This document shows, one piece after another, positions 31,207-43,172 of a stretch of DNA of 64,000 bases. The notes below the pieces were generated by a model. The model ran no database searches, was not told where the DNA came from, and worked only from the letters and a program-made list of their open reading frames with translations. Within the stretch, counting starts at the first letter, position 1. Every line of letters starts with the position of its first letter. The DNA comes from Endothia cerciana (taxonomy: Eukaryota > Ascomycota > Sordariomycetes > Diaporthales > Cryphonectriaceae): NCBI GenBank assembly GCA_026119935.1, contig JALRMH010000011.1:496001-560000 (forward strand), written 5' to 3'. The translations under genes were made by a program, and so were the position numbers.

Positions 31207-34200
31207 GGCAACAGTTGGCGTCGGCGATAGCGCTACGGGCCTGCTGTACGTACTGCTGCCATCTTGCCGTAGCCAGTGGGGATGACCAGCTGCGGACAGA
31301 CAAAGAACGGGCAAGATGGGGAGAGATGAGGAGGCAGACAACGCGTGCCAAGGGCACCCACCACCAGTGGGCACCCAGGGCCGGTTCGGTCGCTGCAGGG
31401 GAGGCGGTAATCTACAGCAGGCCGGGATCGTCGGGTACGCGCAGTTGCCAGGGGGCCAGGGGCCTGCCACGCCCGCCTCTGAAAAGCAGCCTAAAACATC
31501 TCTATCTCGAGAACCAACCCAGCCGAGGCCCAATGGGGTACGTGGTACCGCACCGGGCCTCTAATGCTGCACCTCTCTCTCCAAGAGGCAGAAATGCTCC
31601 GTGACGGCTCTAGGATGCACCAAGATACAAAGCCCACACCATATATACCCAAGTGGCATATAGGAACTGTCTTGTCCCTGTACCCGGTCGGCCCGTCTGG
31701 CAGCGGCGGTTTGCCAGTCGCTTCGCCGGCACGGCCATCACTGACCAGCGCCGTCGCCTCTGCAGGTTGCCATGCTGGAGCCATGGTGCCGCTGAGTGAG
31801 GCTCATGAGGTCACCCGAGGAAGTGAGGAGCACATGCGTACCAGGAGTGGACAGCTCCGGCCCTCCACCTGGGAAAGGAGGAGTGGCGGGAGGCACTGTA
31901 ATTGGGGAGTTTTCTTCCCGTCAACAATAACCCGTCTGACCGGGCTTCGTGTTGATATCCGCGGGAGTGGGAGCCCCAACTCTGCCAGACAATTTATTTT
32001 CGGCATTTGCCTGTTCCTTCTCCCCCCCCCCCCTTCGCGTTCCATCAACTTCACCTCCTTCCAGGCCTCTCTGGTCAGGGCCGTCCGCAATGTCGAGGCT
32101 CGATTGCCGTGCGAACCACATGCTGCATGCCATCCTGAGGCGATTGACTGAACCCATCGACCGTGCGTGGGGGGCCCGCTTGCGAAGGACAAGCGAGCAG
32201 GAGAAACAAAAAAGAAGAAACAAAAAAAAAAAAAAAATTTGAGGTTGCAACCTGCAGAGTCCCCGACCCCTGTCCCTTGCCCTTGACGATGTCGTCATTA
32301 CCCACTCACCTGCATCCAGAAAGATCCTCAGGCTCCCCTTCCCATCCTGGATGCTCGGATGGAAAGGCAAAGAAAGGCGGGTCTACGGGGTCCACTGCTA
32401 CCAAGGACGCGTCGCCTCAAGGATACATACCACTATGTAAGTATGTACACTAACAAGCCACAAGTGTCCATCACCATCCCCCCCCCCCCCACGCGCCCCG
32501 GCCTTCGTACATCGTACAGGTGGTATAACAGGGCCTGCAGGCCTGTGGGTTCCCAATCTCTCGCTGCTGGGCTCGCTGGGCTGGACCACAGCCACTTACT
32601 TACCGGTACTGCTAGGACTCCATCCTCATCTGCGATCGACGTCTTTCCACCCTGCGAACATCTCGGTAAATAAGATGAAAGGGGGTTCATCGAAGACCTC
32701 CAGACACTGATGCATCTTGCTCGGCGGGGAGGGACTCGATTCGAGCCTTCCGTGCACCAGAGCAACATCACGTTACCTGCGTGCGGTTCGAGCTCAACGT
32801 CGCGGTCTTGTTGACAAGGTTCATCCGCAAAAGTCGCCACGGCGTGTTAGTCGTACGGACGCGAGTGTCCACTCTCTCAGGGCCTCGGCTCGTATCGACG
32901 ACTCGGGTTCGTTGCTAATAACGGCCACGGCGATCTGTCTCGACCCGTAACCCGCTCCCACCCGGTCAGCCTGGTAGCTTGGTTGATAGTCCTCGGTACC
33001 ATAACAGCCCGACCTTTGCTCTATCGTCAAGCTCACCCGACCGCGTGGCTCCTTGACGTGTTCCCAGGGATTGTCCGGACTTACCAACAGCACAGACAGC
33101 CGAGACGCCACAACGGCCTGCGGCTGTGATGCCTGGCAAAGCCGCCAGGCGGCCTTTGGACATCGTCACGCCGGCGTTGCCGCAACTGCCGGGCGGCCCC
33201 GTATGCCTGTACGGAGCCCCATACAGTCAAAAAGTTTGCTGTTGATTACTTTAGCACACGAACCTCCAAGGGTATATGCCATGCAGTAGGAGCACAGGCC
33301 AGCCACAGGCTTGTCAACTCCACCTCCTCTCGAATTCGCCCCCGGGACGAAACCGTACCGAGGCGATGCCAAATCTGTAGATTGCTGCAATCTCGACAGG
33401 GGAGGGTCGCAAGCACCACCGCCCAAAACCTCGTTGTTTTTCTAGAAGCTCGAGGGGCGCGTTAGGGTTGCAAACCTCAATCAATTCCTTATACTATGTA
33501 ACCGGGACCCCGATTTCACCAATCTCCACGGGCTCGAGTACCAAGAGAAGAGCGGACCACAAACACCCCCAGAAACAAAGCTGCAGCAGGGGACAAGCCT
33601 TGTCACAAGCTCCTGAAGCTCCTCGTTATCCCACCCACCTGGGCGCCGGCGAGGTCAATTTATTCCATTCCGCTGGGAGGGTATGATGGAACGCAGGCGC
33701 CTAGTTAGGTAAGGGTACTAACGACAAGCCCAAGATTCGGGCTATATCATCGAGACACCGCTAGCTTGATTGTCAACGTCCGCAATAGCGATGGTGTCGG
33801 ACGCTCGCCACTGCGCCTGCACCATCATGCAGCAACGACATGCTATATAGATATGGTGTGCTGGCTGAGGTATCAGAAAGGCCTTTCTGGTGGAACGAGG
33901 GACGGGGGGCGTGCCCATCATGCTGGCCACCGTTCTGCTCTATCGCAGACTTGGCTCGATGGCACCGGCGGCGTCCTGGCCATGCCTCATTCTCGCTCGC
34001 CGGCGCTGAAGATGCTGGCCCTGCCCCACGGGGGTTTTCAGCCTCTCGTCGGATCATAGTCACTTGATCAGAGACAACGACATGGGCGGCCTTCCTGGGG
34101 CTGGTCGCTGAGCCGTACTACATTCCACAAACCGACACCGGCTACGTAGAATGGGACCGGCCACGGCCCCAGCAGCATTGCTTTAGACACACGACACCTC

Positions 34201-36721
34201 CAGGCTTGACACTATAGCTACAGTACCCCCCCTACCAGCTGCATACCGCGGTGCAGAGCCCTATCAGGTAGCAAGAATGGCCCCGGTTCAGCAGAGACAG
34301 TTTAACCTGTCTGTTTAGGCAAGTCACTATCTGTGGCTGGTCAGCGACCAATAATATATCGGCGGCACAACCTTACAACTTGGGGCAGCAAGTGGTCGCC
34401 GTGGGGGGGTGCGGCAGGCCGCCACATCGTCGCCCAATGGCTCGTATAGAAAAAAGCCCCCCAAGACCTGAAACTATCCATTGCCTTTAGCTGGCCAACC
34501 GCGACACATCACTACCTGCCACCACTCGCTCGAAGCGCTGAAATGAGCAGCACCTCATCTCCTGTACAGATTAGCGGGGCCGATGTCGACGTGTCACAAC
34601 CCAATCTTGAACGGCAACGACTGACCTCTGGTGACCCCCAATACGTGCTAGTATCTCGAAACATGCACTGTGGCGTTCAGAAGAAACGGCAGCACATCAC
34701 ATTTCCCCGGGTCGGGGGGGGGGGGGGTGGGGTCAAGGACACAATCGTGCGAACCTTACCAACCTCACCTGCTACATCGCCATTCAGAAGGCGGGTGCAG
34801 AAGAGATCCCGGGCGGCATTAGCGCCCTTGGTTTTACGAGGACCGCGCCCGGCCAGTATCGTATGAGGTCCGCTTGCTGCCTCTCCTCTCCACATCCCAA
34901 CTTCCCAACACGAAAATAAGAACGTGCGGCTCTCCCCCTCCGCCAATCCCACCGTAGATCTTTTCGGGAGGGGGGGGGGGGTTCCCAAAAGCCACAAAAA
35001 CACACACACACATATATAAGGGTGCAGATGAGCTCGGCGCGTGGGCCCGGCGGCAAGCTCGTCAGTGCCCAACGGCCATGACAAGGGGGGTTCACAATCC
35101 CCTGGGGGGCTTGTTTTTCCCACACCCTTGACAAGCAGGTCTTCTTCGAGGATCCGTATCAATCACGGATCGTCGCTGACATTTATAGAACCGAAACCTA
35201 GTCGGAAAACCCCCGTTCGAGGCTCCCGCTGCGAGTCCCCACATGAAAGATTCAAAAGATTCCAAAAAAAAAAAAAAAGGGTTGCCATTGGGCTTCAGAG
35301 AGGCGTTCAATCTACAGGAAGCAAATGTTGCCAATACCGCCGCTCGTAGCAAATAACTCTACACCATGGCAGGCCCAGGCGGGGGACCGGCTCGAAGCAT
35401 ATCCGGGGCTACTTCCAGCCGTCCTGCCGGCACCCATCGATACGGCCGGGCCCCCCATCTCGGCGGACCCCCCGGGTGACGCGGCTGACCCGGGGTCCCG
35501 TCTCCCGGTAGGGGAGAGAATGCCCACCGTCCCATTCTTTTCTTCTCTCCCCGCCCCAACCTCTAACATGCGAAGGCTTCCCGCCGTCCAGATGTGAGAC
35601 ATCACATTGGCATAATCGATCGGGCCAAACCGGCCAATGACTGCACGCCAGCTCACACGGGAGACCCCGGGTGGGGGGGTAGCAGAAGAGCGCTTGTGGT
35701 GTCTTGTCGGGGCCGCCCTCGAGTCCTCCTCCCATTGGGTGGGAGGAGGCCAGGCGTCGCGCCTACTTGTACCGTAGCTACCGGTGTGCCGGTGAGGCGT
35801 CCCCATGGGCAGGCATGCACACCTCTCGGTAGCCCAGCTGCCGGGGATGTGATCAGCATGCGCTCTGGCGAACTGGTTGTCTCGATATCTGTGTCTTTCT
35901 GCGGGTCTCGCACAGCGCGCCGCCTCATTGATGGTCGAAGGTGCCTCGTAAGCCTCGCTCAGGTGTTACCGAGTGGGAATTACCAAAGTGATCTGCTTGA
36001 CTCTGTGCCCTGTGCCCACGCCGCTCCGGATCATCTAACGATCGTGAAGTTCTAGCAGGGAAAGGCCGTTTCCCTTAGGAATGGAAGACCCTGGATATGG
36101 CCTTCTTTTGGCGGTCCAGCGGGGTGGAGGCCTCGATCGGGCTGTTGAGTATTTCTTGCATGAGTTGCTCCGCTGGTCTACCCTAGCCTCTCGTTGGTCA
36201 TAACGGCTGCTACATGAGAGGAGACTGGCGCGTCACTACTTCTGTAAGAGGGGCATGCCTCGGTGACCTCGCCAAAGCCGCATCTAGGCCGCCAACTCGG
36301 CACAGAATGGCTGCTGGTCAAGACGAGTAAATGGGTTCATTCCTCCTGATCGTATGAGCTCACTAAATTTGGGCTGTCTTGTAAGACTGGGATTCCATCT
36401 TGTCCCATCGGCGCTTCTTTCCCGTCCCCATCCCCATTGTCGCCCGAAAGGTACGCATACCTCGCAGTTTTTGTATAAAAAAAAAAACAAAACAAAAAAC
36501 AAAAAAATAAATACCACAAAAAAACACGGCACCGCGGCCGGGGACCTGTGAGAAATATCACCTCAAACGCCCCATGAGACCAAACTCCGCCTAATGATTT
36601 TTTTTGGCGGGACTTATCAGTCTTGCCATTGACCAAAGACCAAACAGAGTTAATGCAGTTGCAAATCAAAACTGTCCGGGGGCGCTCTCTCTCTCTCTCG
36701 ACGTGGCCCCCGAGAGGGTCT

Positions 36722-39700
36722 CTAGTGTCCCTGGTTGTTCCCCAGTATCTCATACAGATCTTGATCATTCATGCTCTGATAGGTATTGCCCGAGAGGCTC
36801 ATAGCCCTTTGCTGGCCGTAAGATGCACCACCTGAGCCCGACTGGCCATACCCGGCGGTCTCTCGCGAGCTCGATTCATAGCCAGAGTTCGCGTTGTTGG
36901 TGGCCCCGAACCCGTACCAATCTTGCTGTTGCTGCTGGCTCGAGGCGTTGTGTGACTGGGACGGGTAGTGATTGTAGGACTGCTGCTGTTGTCCAGGATG
37001 CTGGGTTTGATGCCGAGCATTGTACGATGAAGAAGTCTTGCTTCTAGAGGCGTGCGCAGTCGGCTGTGGCTGTGCATTAAACGACTGGATGGTCGCGGGC
37101 TGCTGATGGGTTACGGCCGCTGGCGTATTGTACGCGGGATTGGTGGACGTAGCAGCAGCATTGTTGCTGCCGTAGGAGTTACTATTCTGGCTGTTCCTGC
37201 TGTTGGGCCAGCTGGAAGGGCTTGCGGTGGCGACCGTCCTCGAGGATGACGGAGCTACGGCTTGAGTCATGGGGGCTGCCAGGCCAGACATGGCTGGTGC
37301 CTGATATTGCGAGGTGTAGGCATCATAGCTTGGATACGACGTGGATGAGTGGTCAGGGGCATTCTGTTGGGCATAAAGATCGTAAGCCGCGTGCGAGCTT
37401 GCCTGGCTACCTTGGTTCGCCGCCGCGCTATAGCGAGAATACTTATCGTAGTTTGGCACATTATTGACGTCTGAAGCATTGGATGGGTTGTAGATGGCAG
37501 CCGTGTCCACAGGGGGGGCCTGAGTCGCAGAGGTCTGTTGCAACGGCGATGCTGTTGTATGGCTCTGAGTTCTCTGACCCTGTATCGACGTGGCCCTGGC
37601 CGCTTGCGTAGCTTGCGTCGGGGTCTGAAAGGGGGACACGGTGTGTGCGGCCGGCGAAGGCTGAGCCTTTTGCAGAGCTGCCTGAGACAAGATCACAGTA
37701 GCCTGGAGCCCGTCGTGCTGCGATGTCTCGTAGGCAGGAGCAGTCGCGGCTTGTCCAGGCCTAGACTTCCTTGACAGAGTGCCCGAAAAGGTCTGGGCGG
37801 TGCTTGCTGAGACGTCTGCCGTCTGCCATCCGGAGCCGTTGCTCGTAGCTGCAGAGTTGGAATAGCCATTTTGGGGCTGACTCGATCCGGAGGGCAGGGT
37901 GCGCCGCAGATCAGATTCGGAGGACGTGGAAGGAGTCGGCTGAGCTGGAGCCTGCACAGACTGAATAGGCTCCGCTGCTGGACCATGGGCAGCGGGTGCG
38001 CTGGGCAGGTCAGGATAGTTTGCTTGCGATGTCTGGTGCGACTGGTGGGGATAAGCCATGCCGCTCGGTGCAGCCTGCTGCTGAAGAGAGTGTGCGGAAT
38101 ACGCCGAGTAATCCATCCCGGTCGACATCTCATCTGGCACGGCTGGCGGGTATGAAAGGCCGGTTGCGCCAGGCTGGTGGTATAAGTCATGTGGGATCTC
38201 TGAGAAGGCAGATGCAGTATCCGCTAAATGTGGTACTATCTCCGGCGCCGGGGGATGGGAGCTATCAAAGCCAGGAGAGCCCAGATCTGACGCCTCTTCA
38301 GGCGCGGATTCGACAACAGGTTCTGCCACTGGGGCTGGGGCAGAGATCTCTGCATCGGGCTCCTCAGGGTTGTCTTCGGCCACTTCCGCGGACTTGTATG
38401 GTTTTCGAGTCTGCTCTGGTGGGTAGTAACAGGCCAGACCTGCTTCAACGCATTCCGTACATTCCGGTTTCGCCTTGGAGCACTGCGAGGAGTTAGCCGA
38501 GTCGTAGATGGCGAGTCCGAGAGTCCGACTTACCTTCCTCTTGTTGGCTCTGCAAGATTGACAACTGCCTCGCGTCTTCTTGACTTTCGGCGTGCCATCC
38601 GGGTTCAGAGCCTTCTTCTTGGATTTCTTCTTCCCAGAGCCATCAGGATTGGCGCCGTTTGCCGAAGCGGGGTCTGGCGGTGAGGCATTGTCCTTGTCAG
38701 GGTGTACAATCCTCAGTCGTTCGGCACCGTACTTGATCAGCATGGCCAGGGACTCGTTCTGAAGCTCGGGCGACTGGTTTGCGAAGATATCAAACTGCTC
38801 AGCCGAGAGTGTGCTGGGATCAACGCCGTTGTCGCTCAGCTTGCGCGTAGCCTCGTCACGACGCCGAGCTGCCTCACTTGGGGACAGGTTGAGTAGCGCA
38901 TGCTGCTGGTCATCCCCCTCGGCCTGCACGGCAGCCGCATTCTTGGGTCTCGATGACTGTGGTTCCTCGGGCCTTGGTGTCTGGCCGCCTTCGGCGTTCG
39001 GATCGTTTGGGACGGCGCTTTTCTTCCTTCGTTTCTTCTTTGCGCTCTCTCCGGTCTCGGCGCCATCGACAGCCTGGCTCTTTCTCTTCTTGCTCTCCCC
39101 AGCCTTGTGCCTCGGCTCAGCTCTTGCTGGTGGAGGGGGGGGCTTGTACAGCTCCGCAAGGTCCGCCACGGTCCTGTGGAGTGGAGTGTGCGCGAGCTTG
39201 ACCGTGATCAGGCGGCTGTTCTTTACGAAAGCTATGGTGACCGAGCCACGGCAGTCGAACGCAGGGCGGGCTGAAGTAACGTGTTAGCAATAGCACAGTC
39301 AAGTATCAAACCAACATGAAGAAGGCCTCACCCAGGTTCACAGGATCCTGGCCATCCTTCCTGCTGTATTCTCCCGCAGGCACTTTGGCAGCATGCTTGG
39401 AGTTCTGGCGCTGCCATGCCTGGGTGGAGTTGTTGCAGAGGTATTGGAAGGTCCAACCCGTGGCACCCCTGGAGACCGAGCGCACCGTCCAGGAGCAGTT
39501 CTCCACACTTCCGAGCGACGTGATGATGTGCCTGGCCACAGCCTTCTGAAGCGCGGGGTCGTCGGTAGGCTGGTTCATCAGGGTATCGTGGGCCCTGATC
39601 TCGCGCGTCGTACGATCTGCGTTTCCATTCACGGCGGGGTCGGGCGCGGCGGCAGGACCGCCGCCCGGGTCCCGGCTTGGATTGGCGGCATTGCTCTCGT

Positions 39701-39872
39701 TCTCAGGTATGTGGAAGACGGCGGTGGAGGGGAACTCGAAAGTCGCGGAGATGTGCTCAGCCCTGGTTTCGGTGACCTTTGCCTCGCGCAGGCCCGCAAG
39801 CTGAGACTTCAGGTCCTCGACGGAGTTGCAGGCGTGGCGCGACCTGGCCGCGTCAAGTAGGAAGTCGTCCAT
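36722..39872 (-). CDS. Zn2Cys6 transcription regulator with N-terminal conserved module
   Basis: Three exons, 39872-39332, 39270-38534 and 38482-36722, give about 1012 residues. The start is ATG 39872, since the longer frame upstream begins only with GTG. The N-terminal ~220 residues form a compact module with Cys146, Cys187, His208 and His212, then V-A-D-L-A-E-L-Y. A Lys/Arg-rich region with K-K-K-R-R-K-K (NLS-like) follows. A Zn2Cys6 cluster, Cys417-x2-Cys420-x6-Cys427-x6-Cys434-x2-Cys437-x6-Cys444, is completed only when a 51-nt intron (38533-38483, GTAAGT...CGCAG) is removed. That intron is in frame and has no stop codon. The remaining ~560 residues are low-complexity Ser/Gln/Ala/Tyr-rich, like an activation or prion-like domain. 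No fungal_trans middle domain is seen. It is expected to be a nuclear DNA-binding protein; targets are unknown. Confidence 0.83.
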
Positions 39873-40459
39873 TGCTGCGATGCGGACCGAGGTTGGGCCT
39901 CTCACGGCCGCCCCTCCTCATCACGGGTGGCTCTTGGTGTTTTCGCCCATGGAGTGCGTCGGGGACGTGCTACCAGATGATAGCACACTGGTCGGTATTC
40001 CTGCCGAACGCGCAGGGCAGCGGTGTTGGCGAGCGGCTGACACTGCAGGCGCGCGTTGTCTCCTCAAGTCTGCTTGATGTTGGCTCTAGCGCTTGACTCG
40101 CGGCGGGCCGACTTTGGAAGGTGGCGTGTAGGAAGTAACATCGAAACAACCGACCTACATGCAACCCCCCCTTGTCGGTTCGTCACCAAGCAAAGTCGCA
40201 ACTGTAGTAAGCGGTAAATAGGGAGCTTTTACGCCATGTACTGTCATCATATGATCGGCCATCGGTCCAACTACCGCCGGCATCAAAGTTGTGTACGGAC
40301 TCGAATCATTACTACCGTACTACACATCCCAGTCGGGCGTAAGCCTCTTGTGGTCCCCCTTCGCCCCCAGATGCCATCCATAGTCGAACACATGACACTC
40401 TCGAACGTTGATAGGTATACTACCACAGAGCACAGCTATATACAATCCCATTTCCACCC
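39873..40459. other. Intergenic region between zinc-cluster gene start and GH1 gene stop
   Basis: Promoter side of the zinc-cluster regulator and 3' flank of the GH1 gene. No other feature was recognised. Confidence 0.5.
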
Positions 40460-42460
40460 TCACTGCTCCACATACCTCTTGTAGACATCCACATACTGGA
40501 AGAAGCTTGCCTTGTAGCTCCTCTCCAGCCCAGGGCTATCAAAATCCACCCTCTGCATGCCAAACTTGACCGTGAACCCATCAGCCCATTCCAGATTATC
40601 GACAAAGGACCACGCGAAACAGCCCATGACATTCAGCCCCTCGCTCAGAGCTATCAGTATCCCCTCCAGATAGCCCCTGTAGTAGTCAGACCGGATCTGG
40701 TCGGTTAAGACATCCGCCAATATCGTCTTGTAGACCTCACTGCTCAATGTTAGAGTCCAGCCACTGGTCAACCCCGTGTGCTAGAAACATCTCTGAGAGG
40801 ACACGAGATGGGGTACCGAACGAGGAAGAGAAGGTTGCTTACAACGGCTCCGCGAAACCAAACTCGCTGATCATGATCCGTCCCGCGGGCGGCGCCCACG
40901 TGTCGTTGATGTAATGCAGCAGCGCAGGAACCCAGTCAGTTGCCATATGCAGCCACGACGCGAGGGGGTCAGCCGCCGCGCCGACGAGCCACCCGCCGTC
41001 GGCAGTGGGGTAGGTGTAGCTCGTATTGTAACAGCCCGGGTACAGCGAGTTCGACGTGTCGTTCAGGCATGCCTCAACGCCGACGTCGGGTGCGTAGTAG
41101 AACTGGGACGTGTAGGCGTCGTGAGCGAAGAAGTCGGCTGATCCTTTGATCGCTCCTTGCTGCTCCTCCGTAAAGGGCTCGAGGAAGGTGGACAGGTAGT
41201 CGTTCAGCGAGTCGGGCCACGTCCCTGTCAGGAAAATCGGGTCGGCGAACCAGCCCTCGTTGAAGTCATACGCGCGCTGCACGGCCTGGGCATCTCCAGT
41301 GCTGGTGGTCAGTGGGATCTTGTAGCCGCCGTTGTTCTTGTACGAGATGAGCGTGTCGTTGCTAAGGATGGATTTGCCGAGGCGGTAGGCCTGCGCGTGC
41401 GCGAGGACCACATTGCGCCCGCAGTAGTACTGTTGCTGCTTGTAAGGGATGGTGAAGTTCTTGAAGTATTGGTCGGGCAGTGGGTACTGCTCGCAGAAGA
41501 CGATCGGCTCGTTGACTGTGAACCACGTCTTTACTCGGTCACCAAAAGCATGAAAGGATGTGTTAGCGTAGGCGACGAAGTCTGCGACAATATCTTCCGA
41601 AAGCCACCCGCCGTACTTCTCCTGGAGGAAGAGAGGCGTGTCCCAGTGATAAAGAGTCGCAACGGGCGTGACGTTGTACTGCAGACAAGTGTTGATCACA
41701 TCATTATAGTGGTCTACGCCAGCCTGATTTATCGGCCCGCTGCCGAACGGATAGATGCGAGACCACGAGATCGAAAAGGAATAGGTATTGATCCCCAGCG
41801 CAGCAATACGAGCAATATCTGGCCTCGTATTCAGCACGGTCACATAATCAACGCGAAGCTTGATAGTCTCACTCACCTTGCTTATAGAGATAGTAGTGGT
41901 TATCTGTTATGTCGCCGGTCTGGTTTGCAACGGTATAGCCAGGCTTTACAATGACATGTTAACATTGTTCCTGGGTCTTTCGGCACTCAAGACTGCATAG
42001 GGTAGCTTACCACGCGAACAAGTTTATCCCACACGCTGGGTCCCCTACCCTCATCCTTCGCCGCGCCCTCAACCTGGAACGCGGCGCCAGCGACGCCCAG
42101 TTTGAAGTCCTTGGGGAAACTCCATGAGCCATTGGCTGCGACCTCAGGTACTTGCCTCCCAGTGGGAAAACTGTAGGACGCGAGGTTAGGAGGCGGTATT
42201 AGCGAGCTGGAGGGTACCGGAGTTGCTGCTACGGTCGTAGTAGTATTGGCAACGGAGACAGGACCGATGACGATATCCCAGAGGTCTACCCCCAGTCAGC
42301 AGAGGGTCTTCCTGCGCGTATGGTCTGCTCTGGACTTACCATCGACTGACAGCTCCAGCGAGGTCGTTATTGTGAGTGCCGAACTCGCAGTGGCAGTTCC
42401 AGTCGCACTCTGAGCAGCGACATAGCTGCCCAGCAACGCTGGGAGGAGCAGCCGAATCAT
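40460..42460 (-). CDS. Secreted glycoside hydrolase family 1 (beta-glucosidase-like)
   Basis: Five exons, 42460-42340, 42285-42011, 41943-41877, 41818-40843 and 40739-40460, give about 572 residues. The N-terminus (M-I-R-L-L-L-P-A-L-L-G-S-Y-V-A-A-Q) is a signal peptide. It is followed by a Ser/Thr/Pro-rich linker of ~80 residues and the GH1 barrel from F-K-L-G-V-A-G-A-A-F-Q-V-E-G. The acid/base Glu258 lies in F-T-V-N-E-P and the nucleophile Glu473 in I-S-E-F-G-F-A-E-P. The usual T-E-N-G around the nucleophile is S-E-F-G here. C-F-A-W-S-F-V-D-N-L-E-W closes the aglycone site. The enzyme should hydrolyse beta-linked glucosides outside the cell. Several N-x-S/T sites are present. The last acceptor (ending 40740) was chosen because it gives E-P-F-E-V; one three bases upstream would give E-P-F-S-E-V. 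Both keep the frame. Confidence 0.88.
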
Positions 42461-43172
42461 CGTGGCCACAGGTGGTGGAGGAGTGAACAGTTGACCAAGA
42501 GGAGGGACGAGGACAGCAGCCTAGCAGTCCAAGGTCAGGAGGAAAGAAAAGCGGAGGAGGGAGGGCACGGGGAGGCGGCGCTCACCAACGCGGTGCCAAA
42601 CCTCCTCATAAACACTTTCGTCTATCCTCTGCTCCCCAGGTTGGGAAGCTATCAAGGAAACGGCTGCGTACTCCACAATAGAACATCGTCACTCCACTTG
42701 GCGGCGTGCGGAGTGCAGGCGCCGTCAACCCCAGGCCCATACAGAGCGAGGGACGCCGTCCCACTTACGTACATATTAAGCGAGGACCGTGAGTAAGGGT
42801 TTTTGGAGAAGCAGGCATTCATCGTCACTAAGCACGAGAATGGCAGCGTGAGCCGTGTGCCGTCAGGACTGAGCCGAAAAGGCGGTCGGGACACAGCAGG
42901 TGAGGTTCGGATGGCATTTGCCCGACGCCTCCCCGCGTGCTCCGGTTTCCCCGGATCTCCCCCCCCCCCCCGGGGCGAACGACACGCTAGAGCGGATATT
43001 ATGCAACCAGCTAATTCCACTTGGCGAGCTCTTTCTGAGGCCTAATGATCAAGCCACACTTTTCCCTGCAATGCGAAAGGCCATTCCCCTTTGTCAAAGG
43101 GCCCGAACGTTACCTCAAACGCCAGGATTGTTGTGCAAAGTGCAGTTCATACTGGATTGCTTCCGTGAAGAC
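42461..43172. other. Intergenic region, GH1 promoter and Ku70 3' flank
   Basis: 712 bp containing a C13 tract (42959-42971). No gene is supported. Confidence 0.55.

Larger units (their letters stand above)
29846..36721. other. 6.9-kb gene-poor region
   Basis: Between the WSC start and the end of the next minus-strand gene, no open frame resembles a known family or keeps a consistent coding signature. It holds purine triplet repeats (30632-30678, 31008-31034), a GTAGCA-like repeat (31168-31206), C/G tracts at 32022, 32478, 34714 and 34970, and A-rich runs at ~32210-32238, 35262-35277 and 36476-36525. No transposase, reverse transcriptase, long terminal repeat or tRNA was recognised. Long 5' leaders, non-coding RNAs or a heavily mutated insertion cannot be excluded by eye. 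Confidence 0.5.

Noticed and set aside
30441..31533. Overlapping open frames of 200-240 residues on both strands
   Set aside because: All run through GAC, GGA and GTAGCA repeats. They give Ser, Arg or Glu runs and no domain; none was accepted as a gene.
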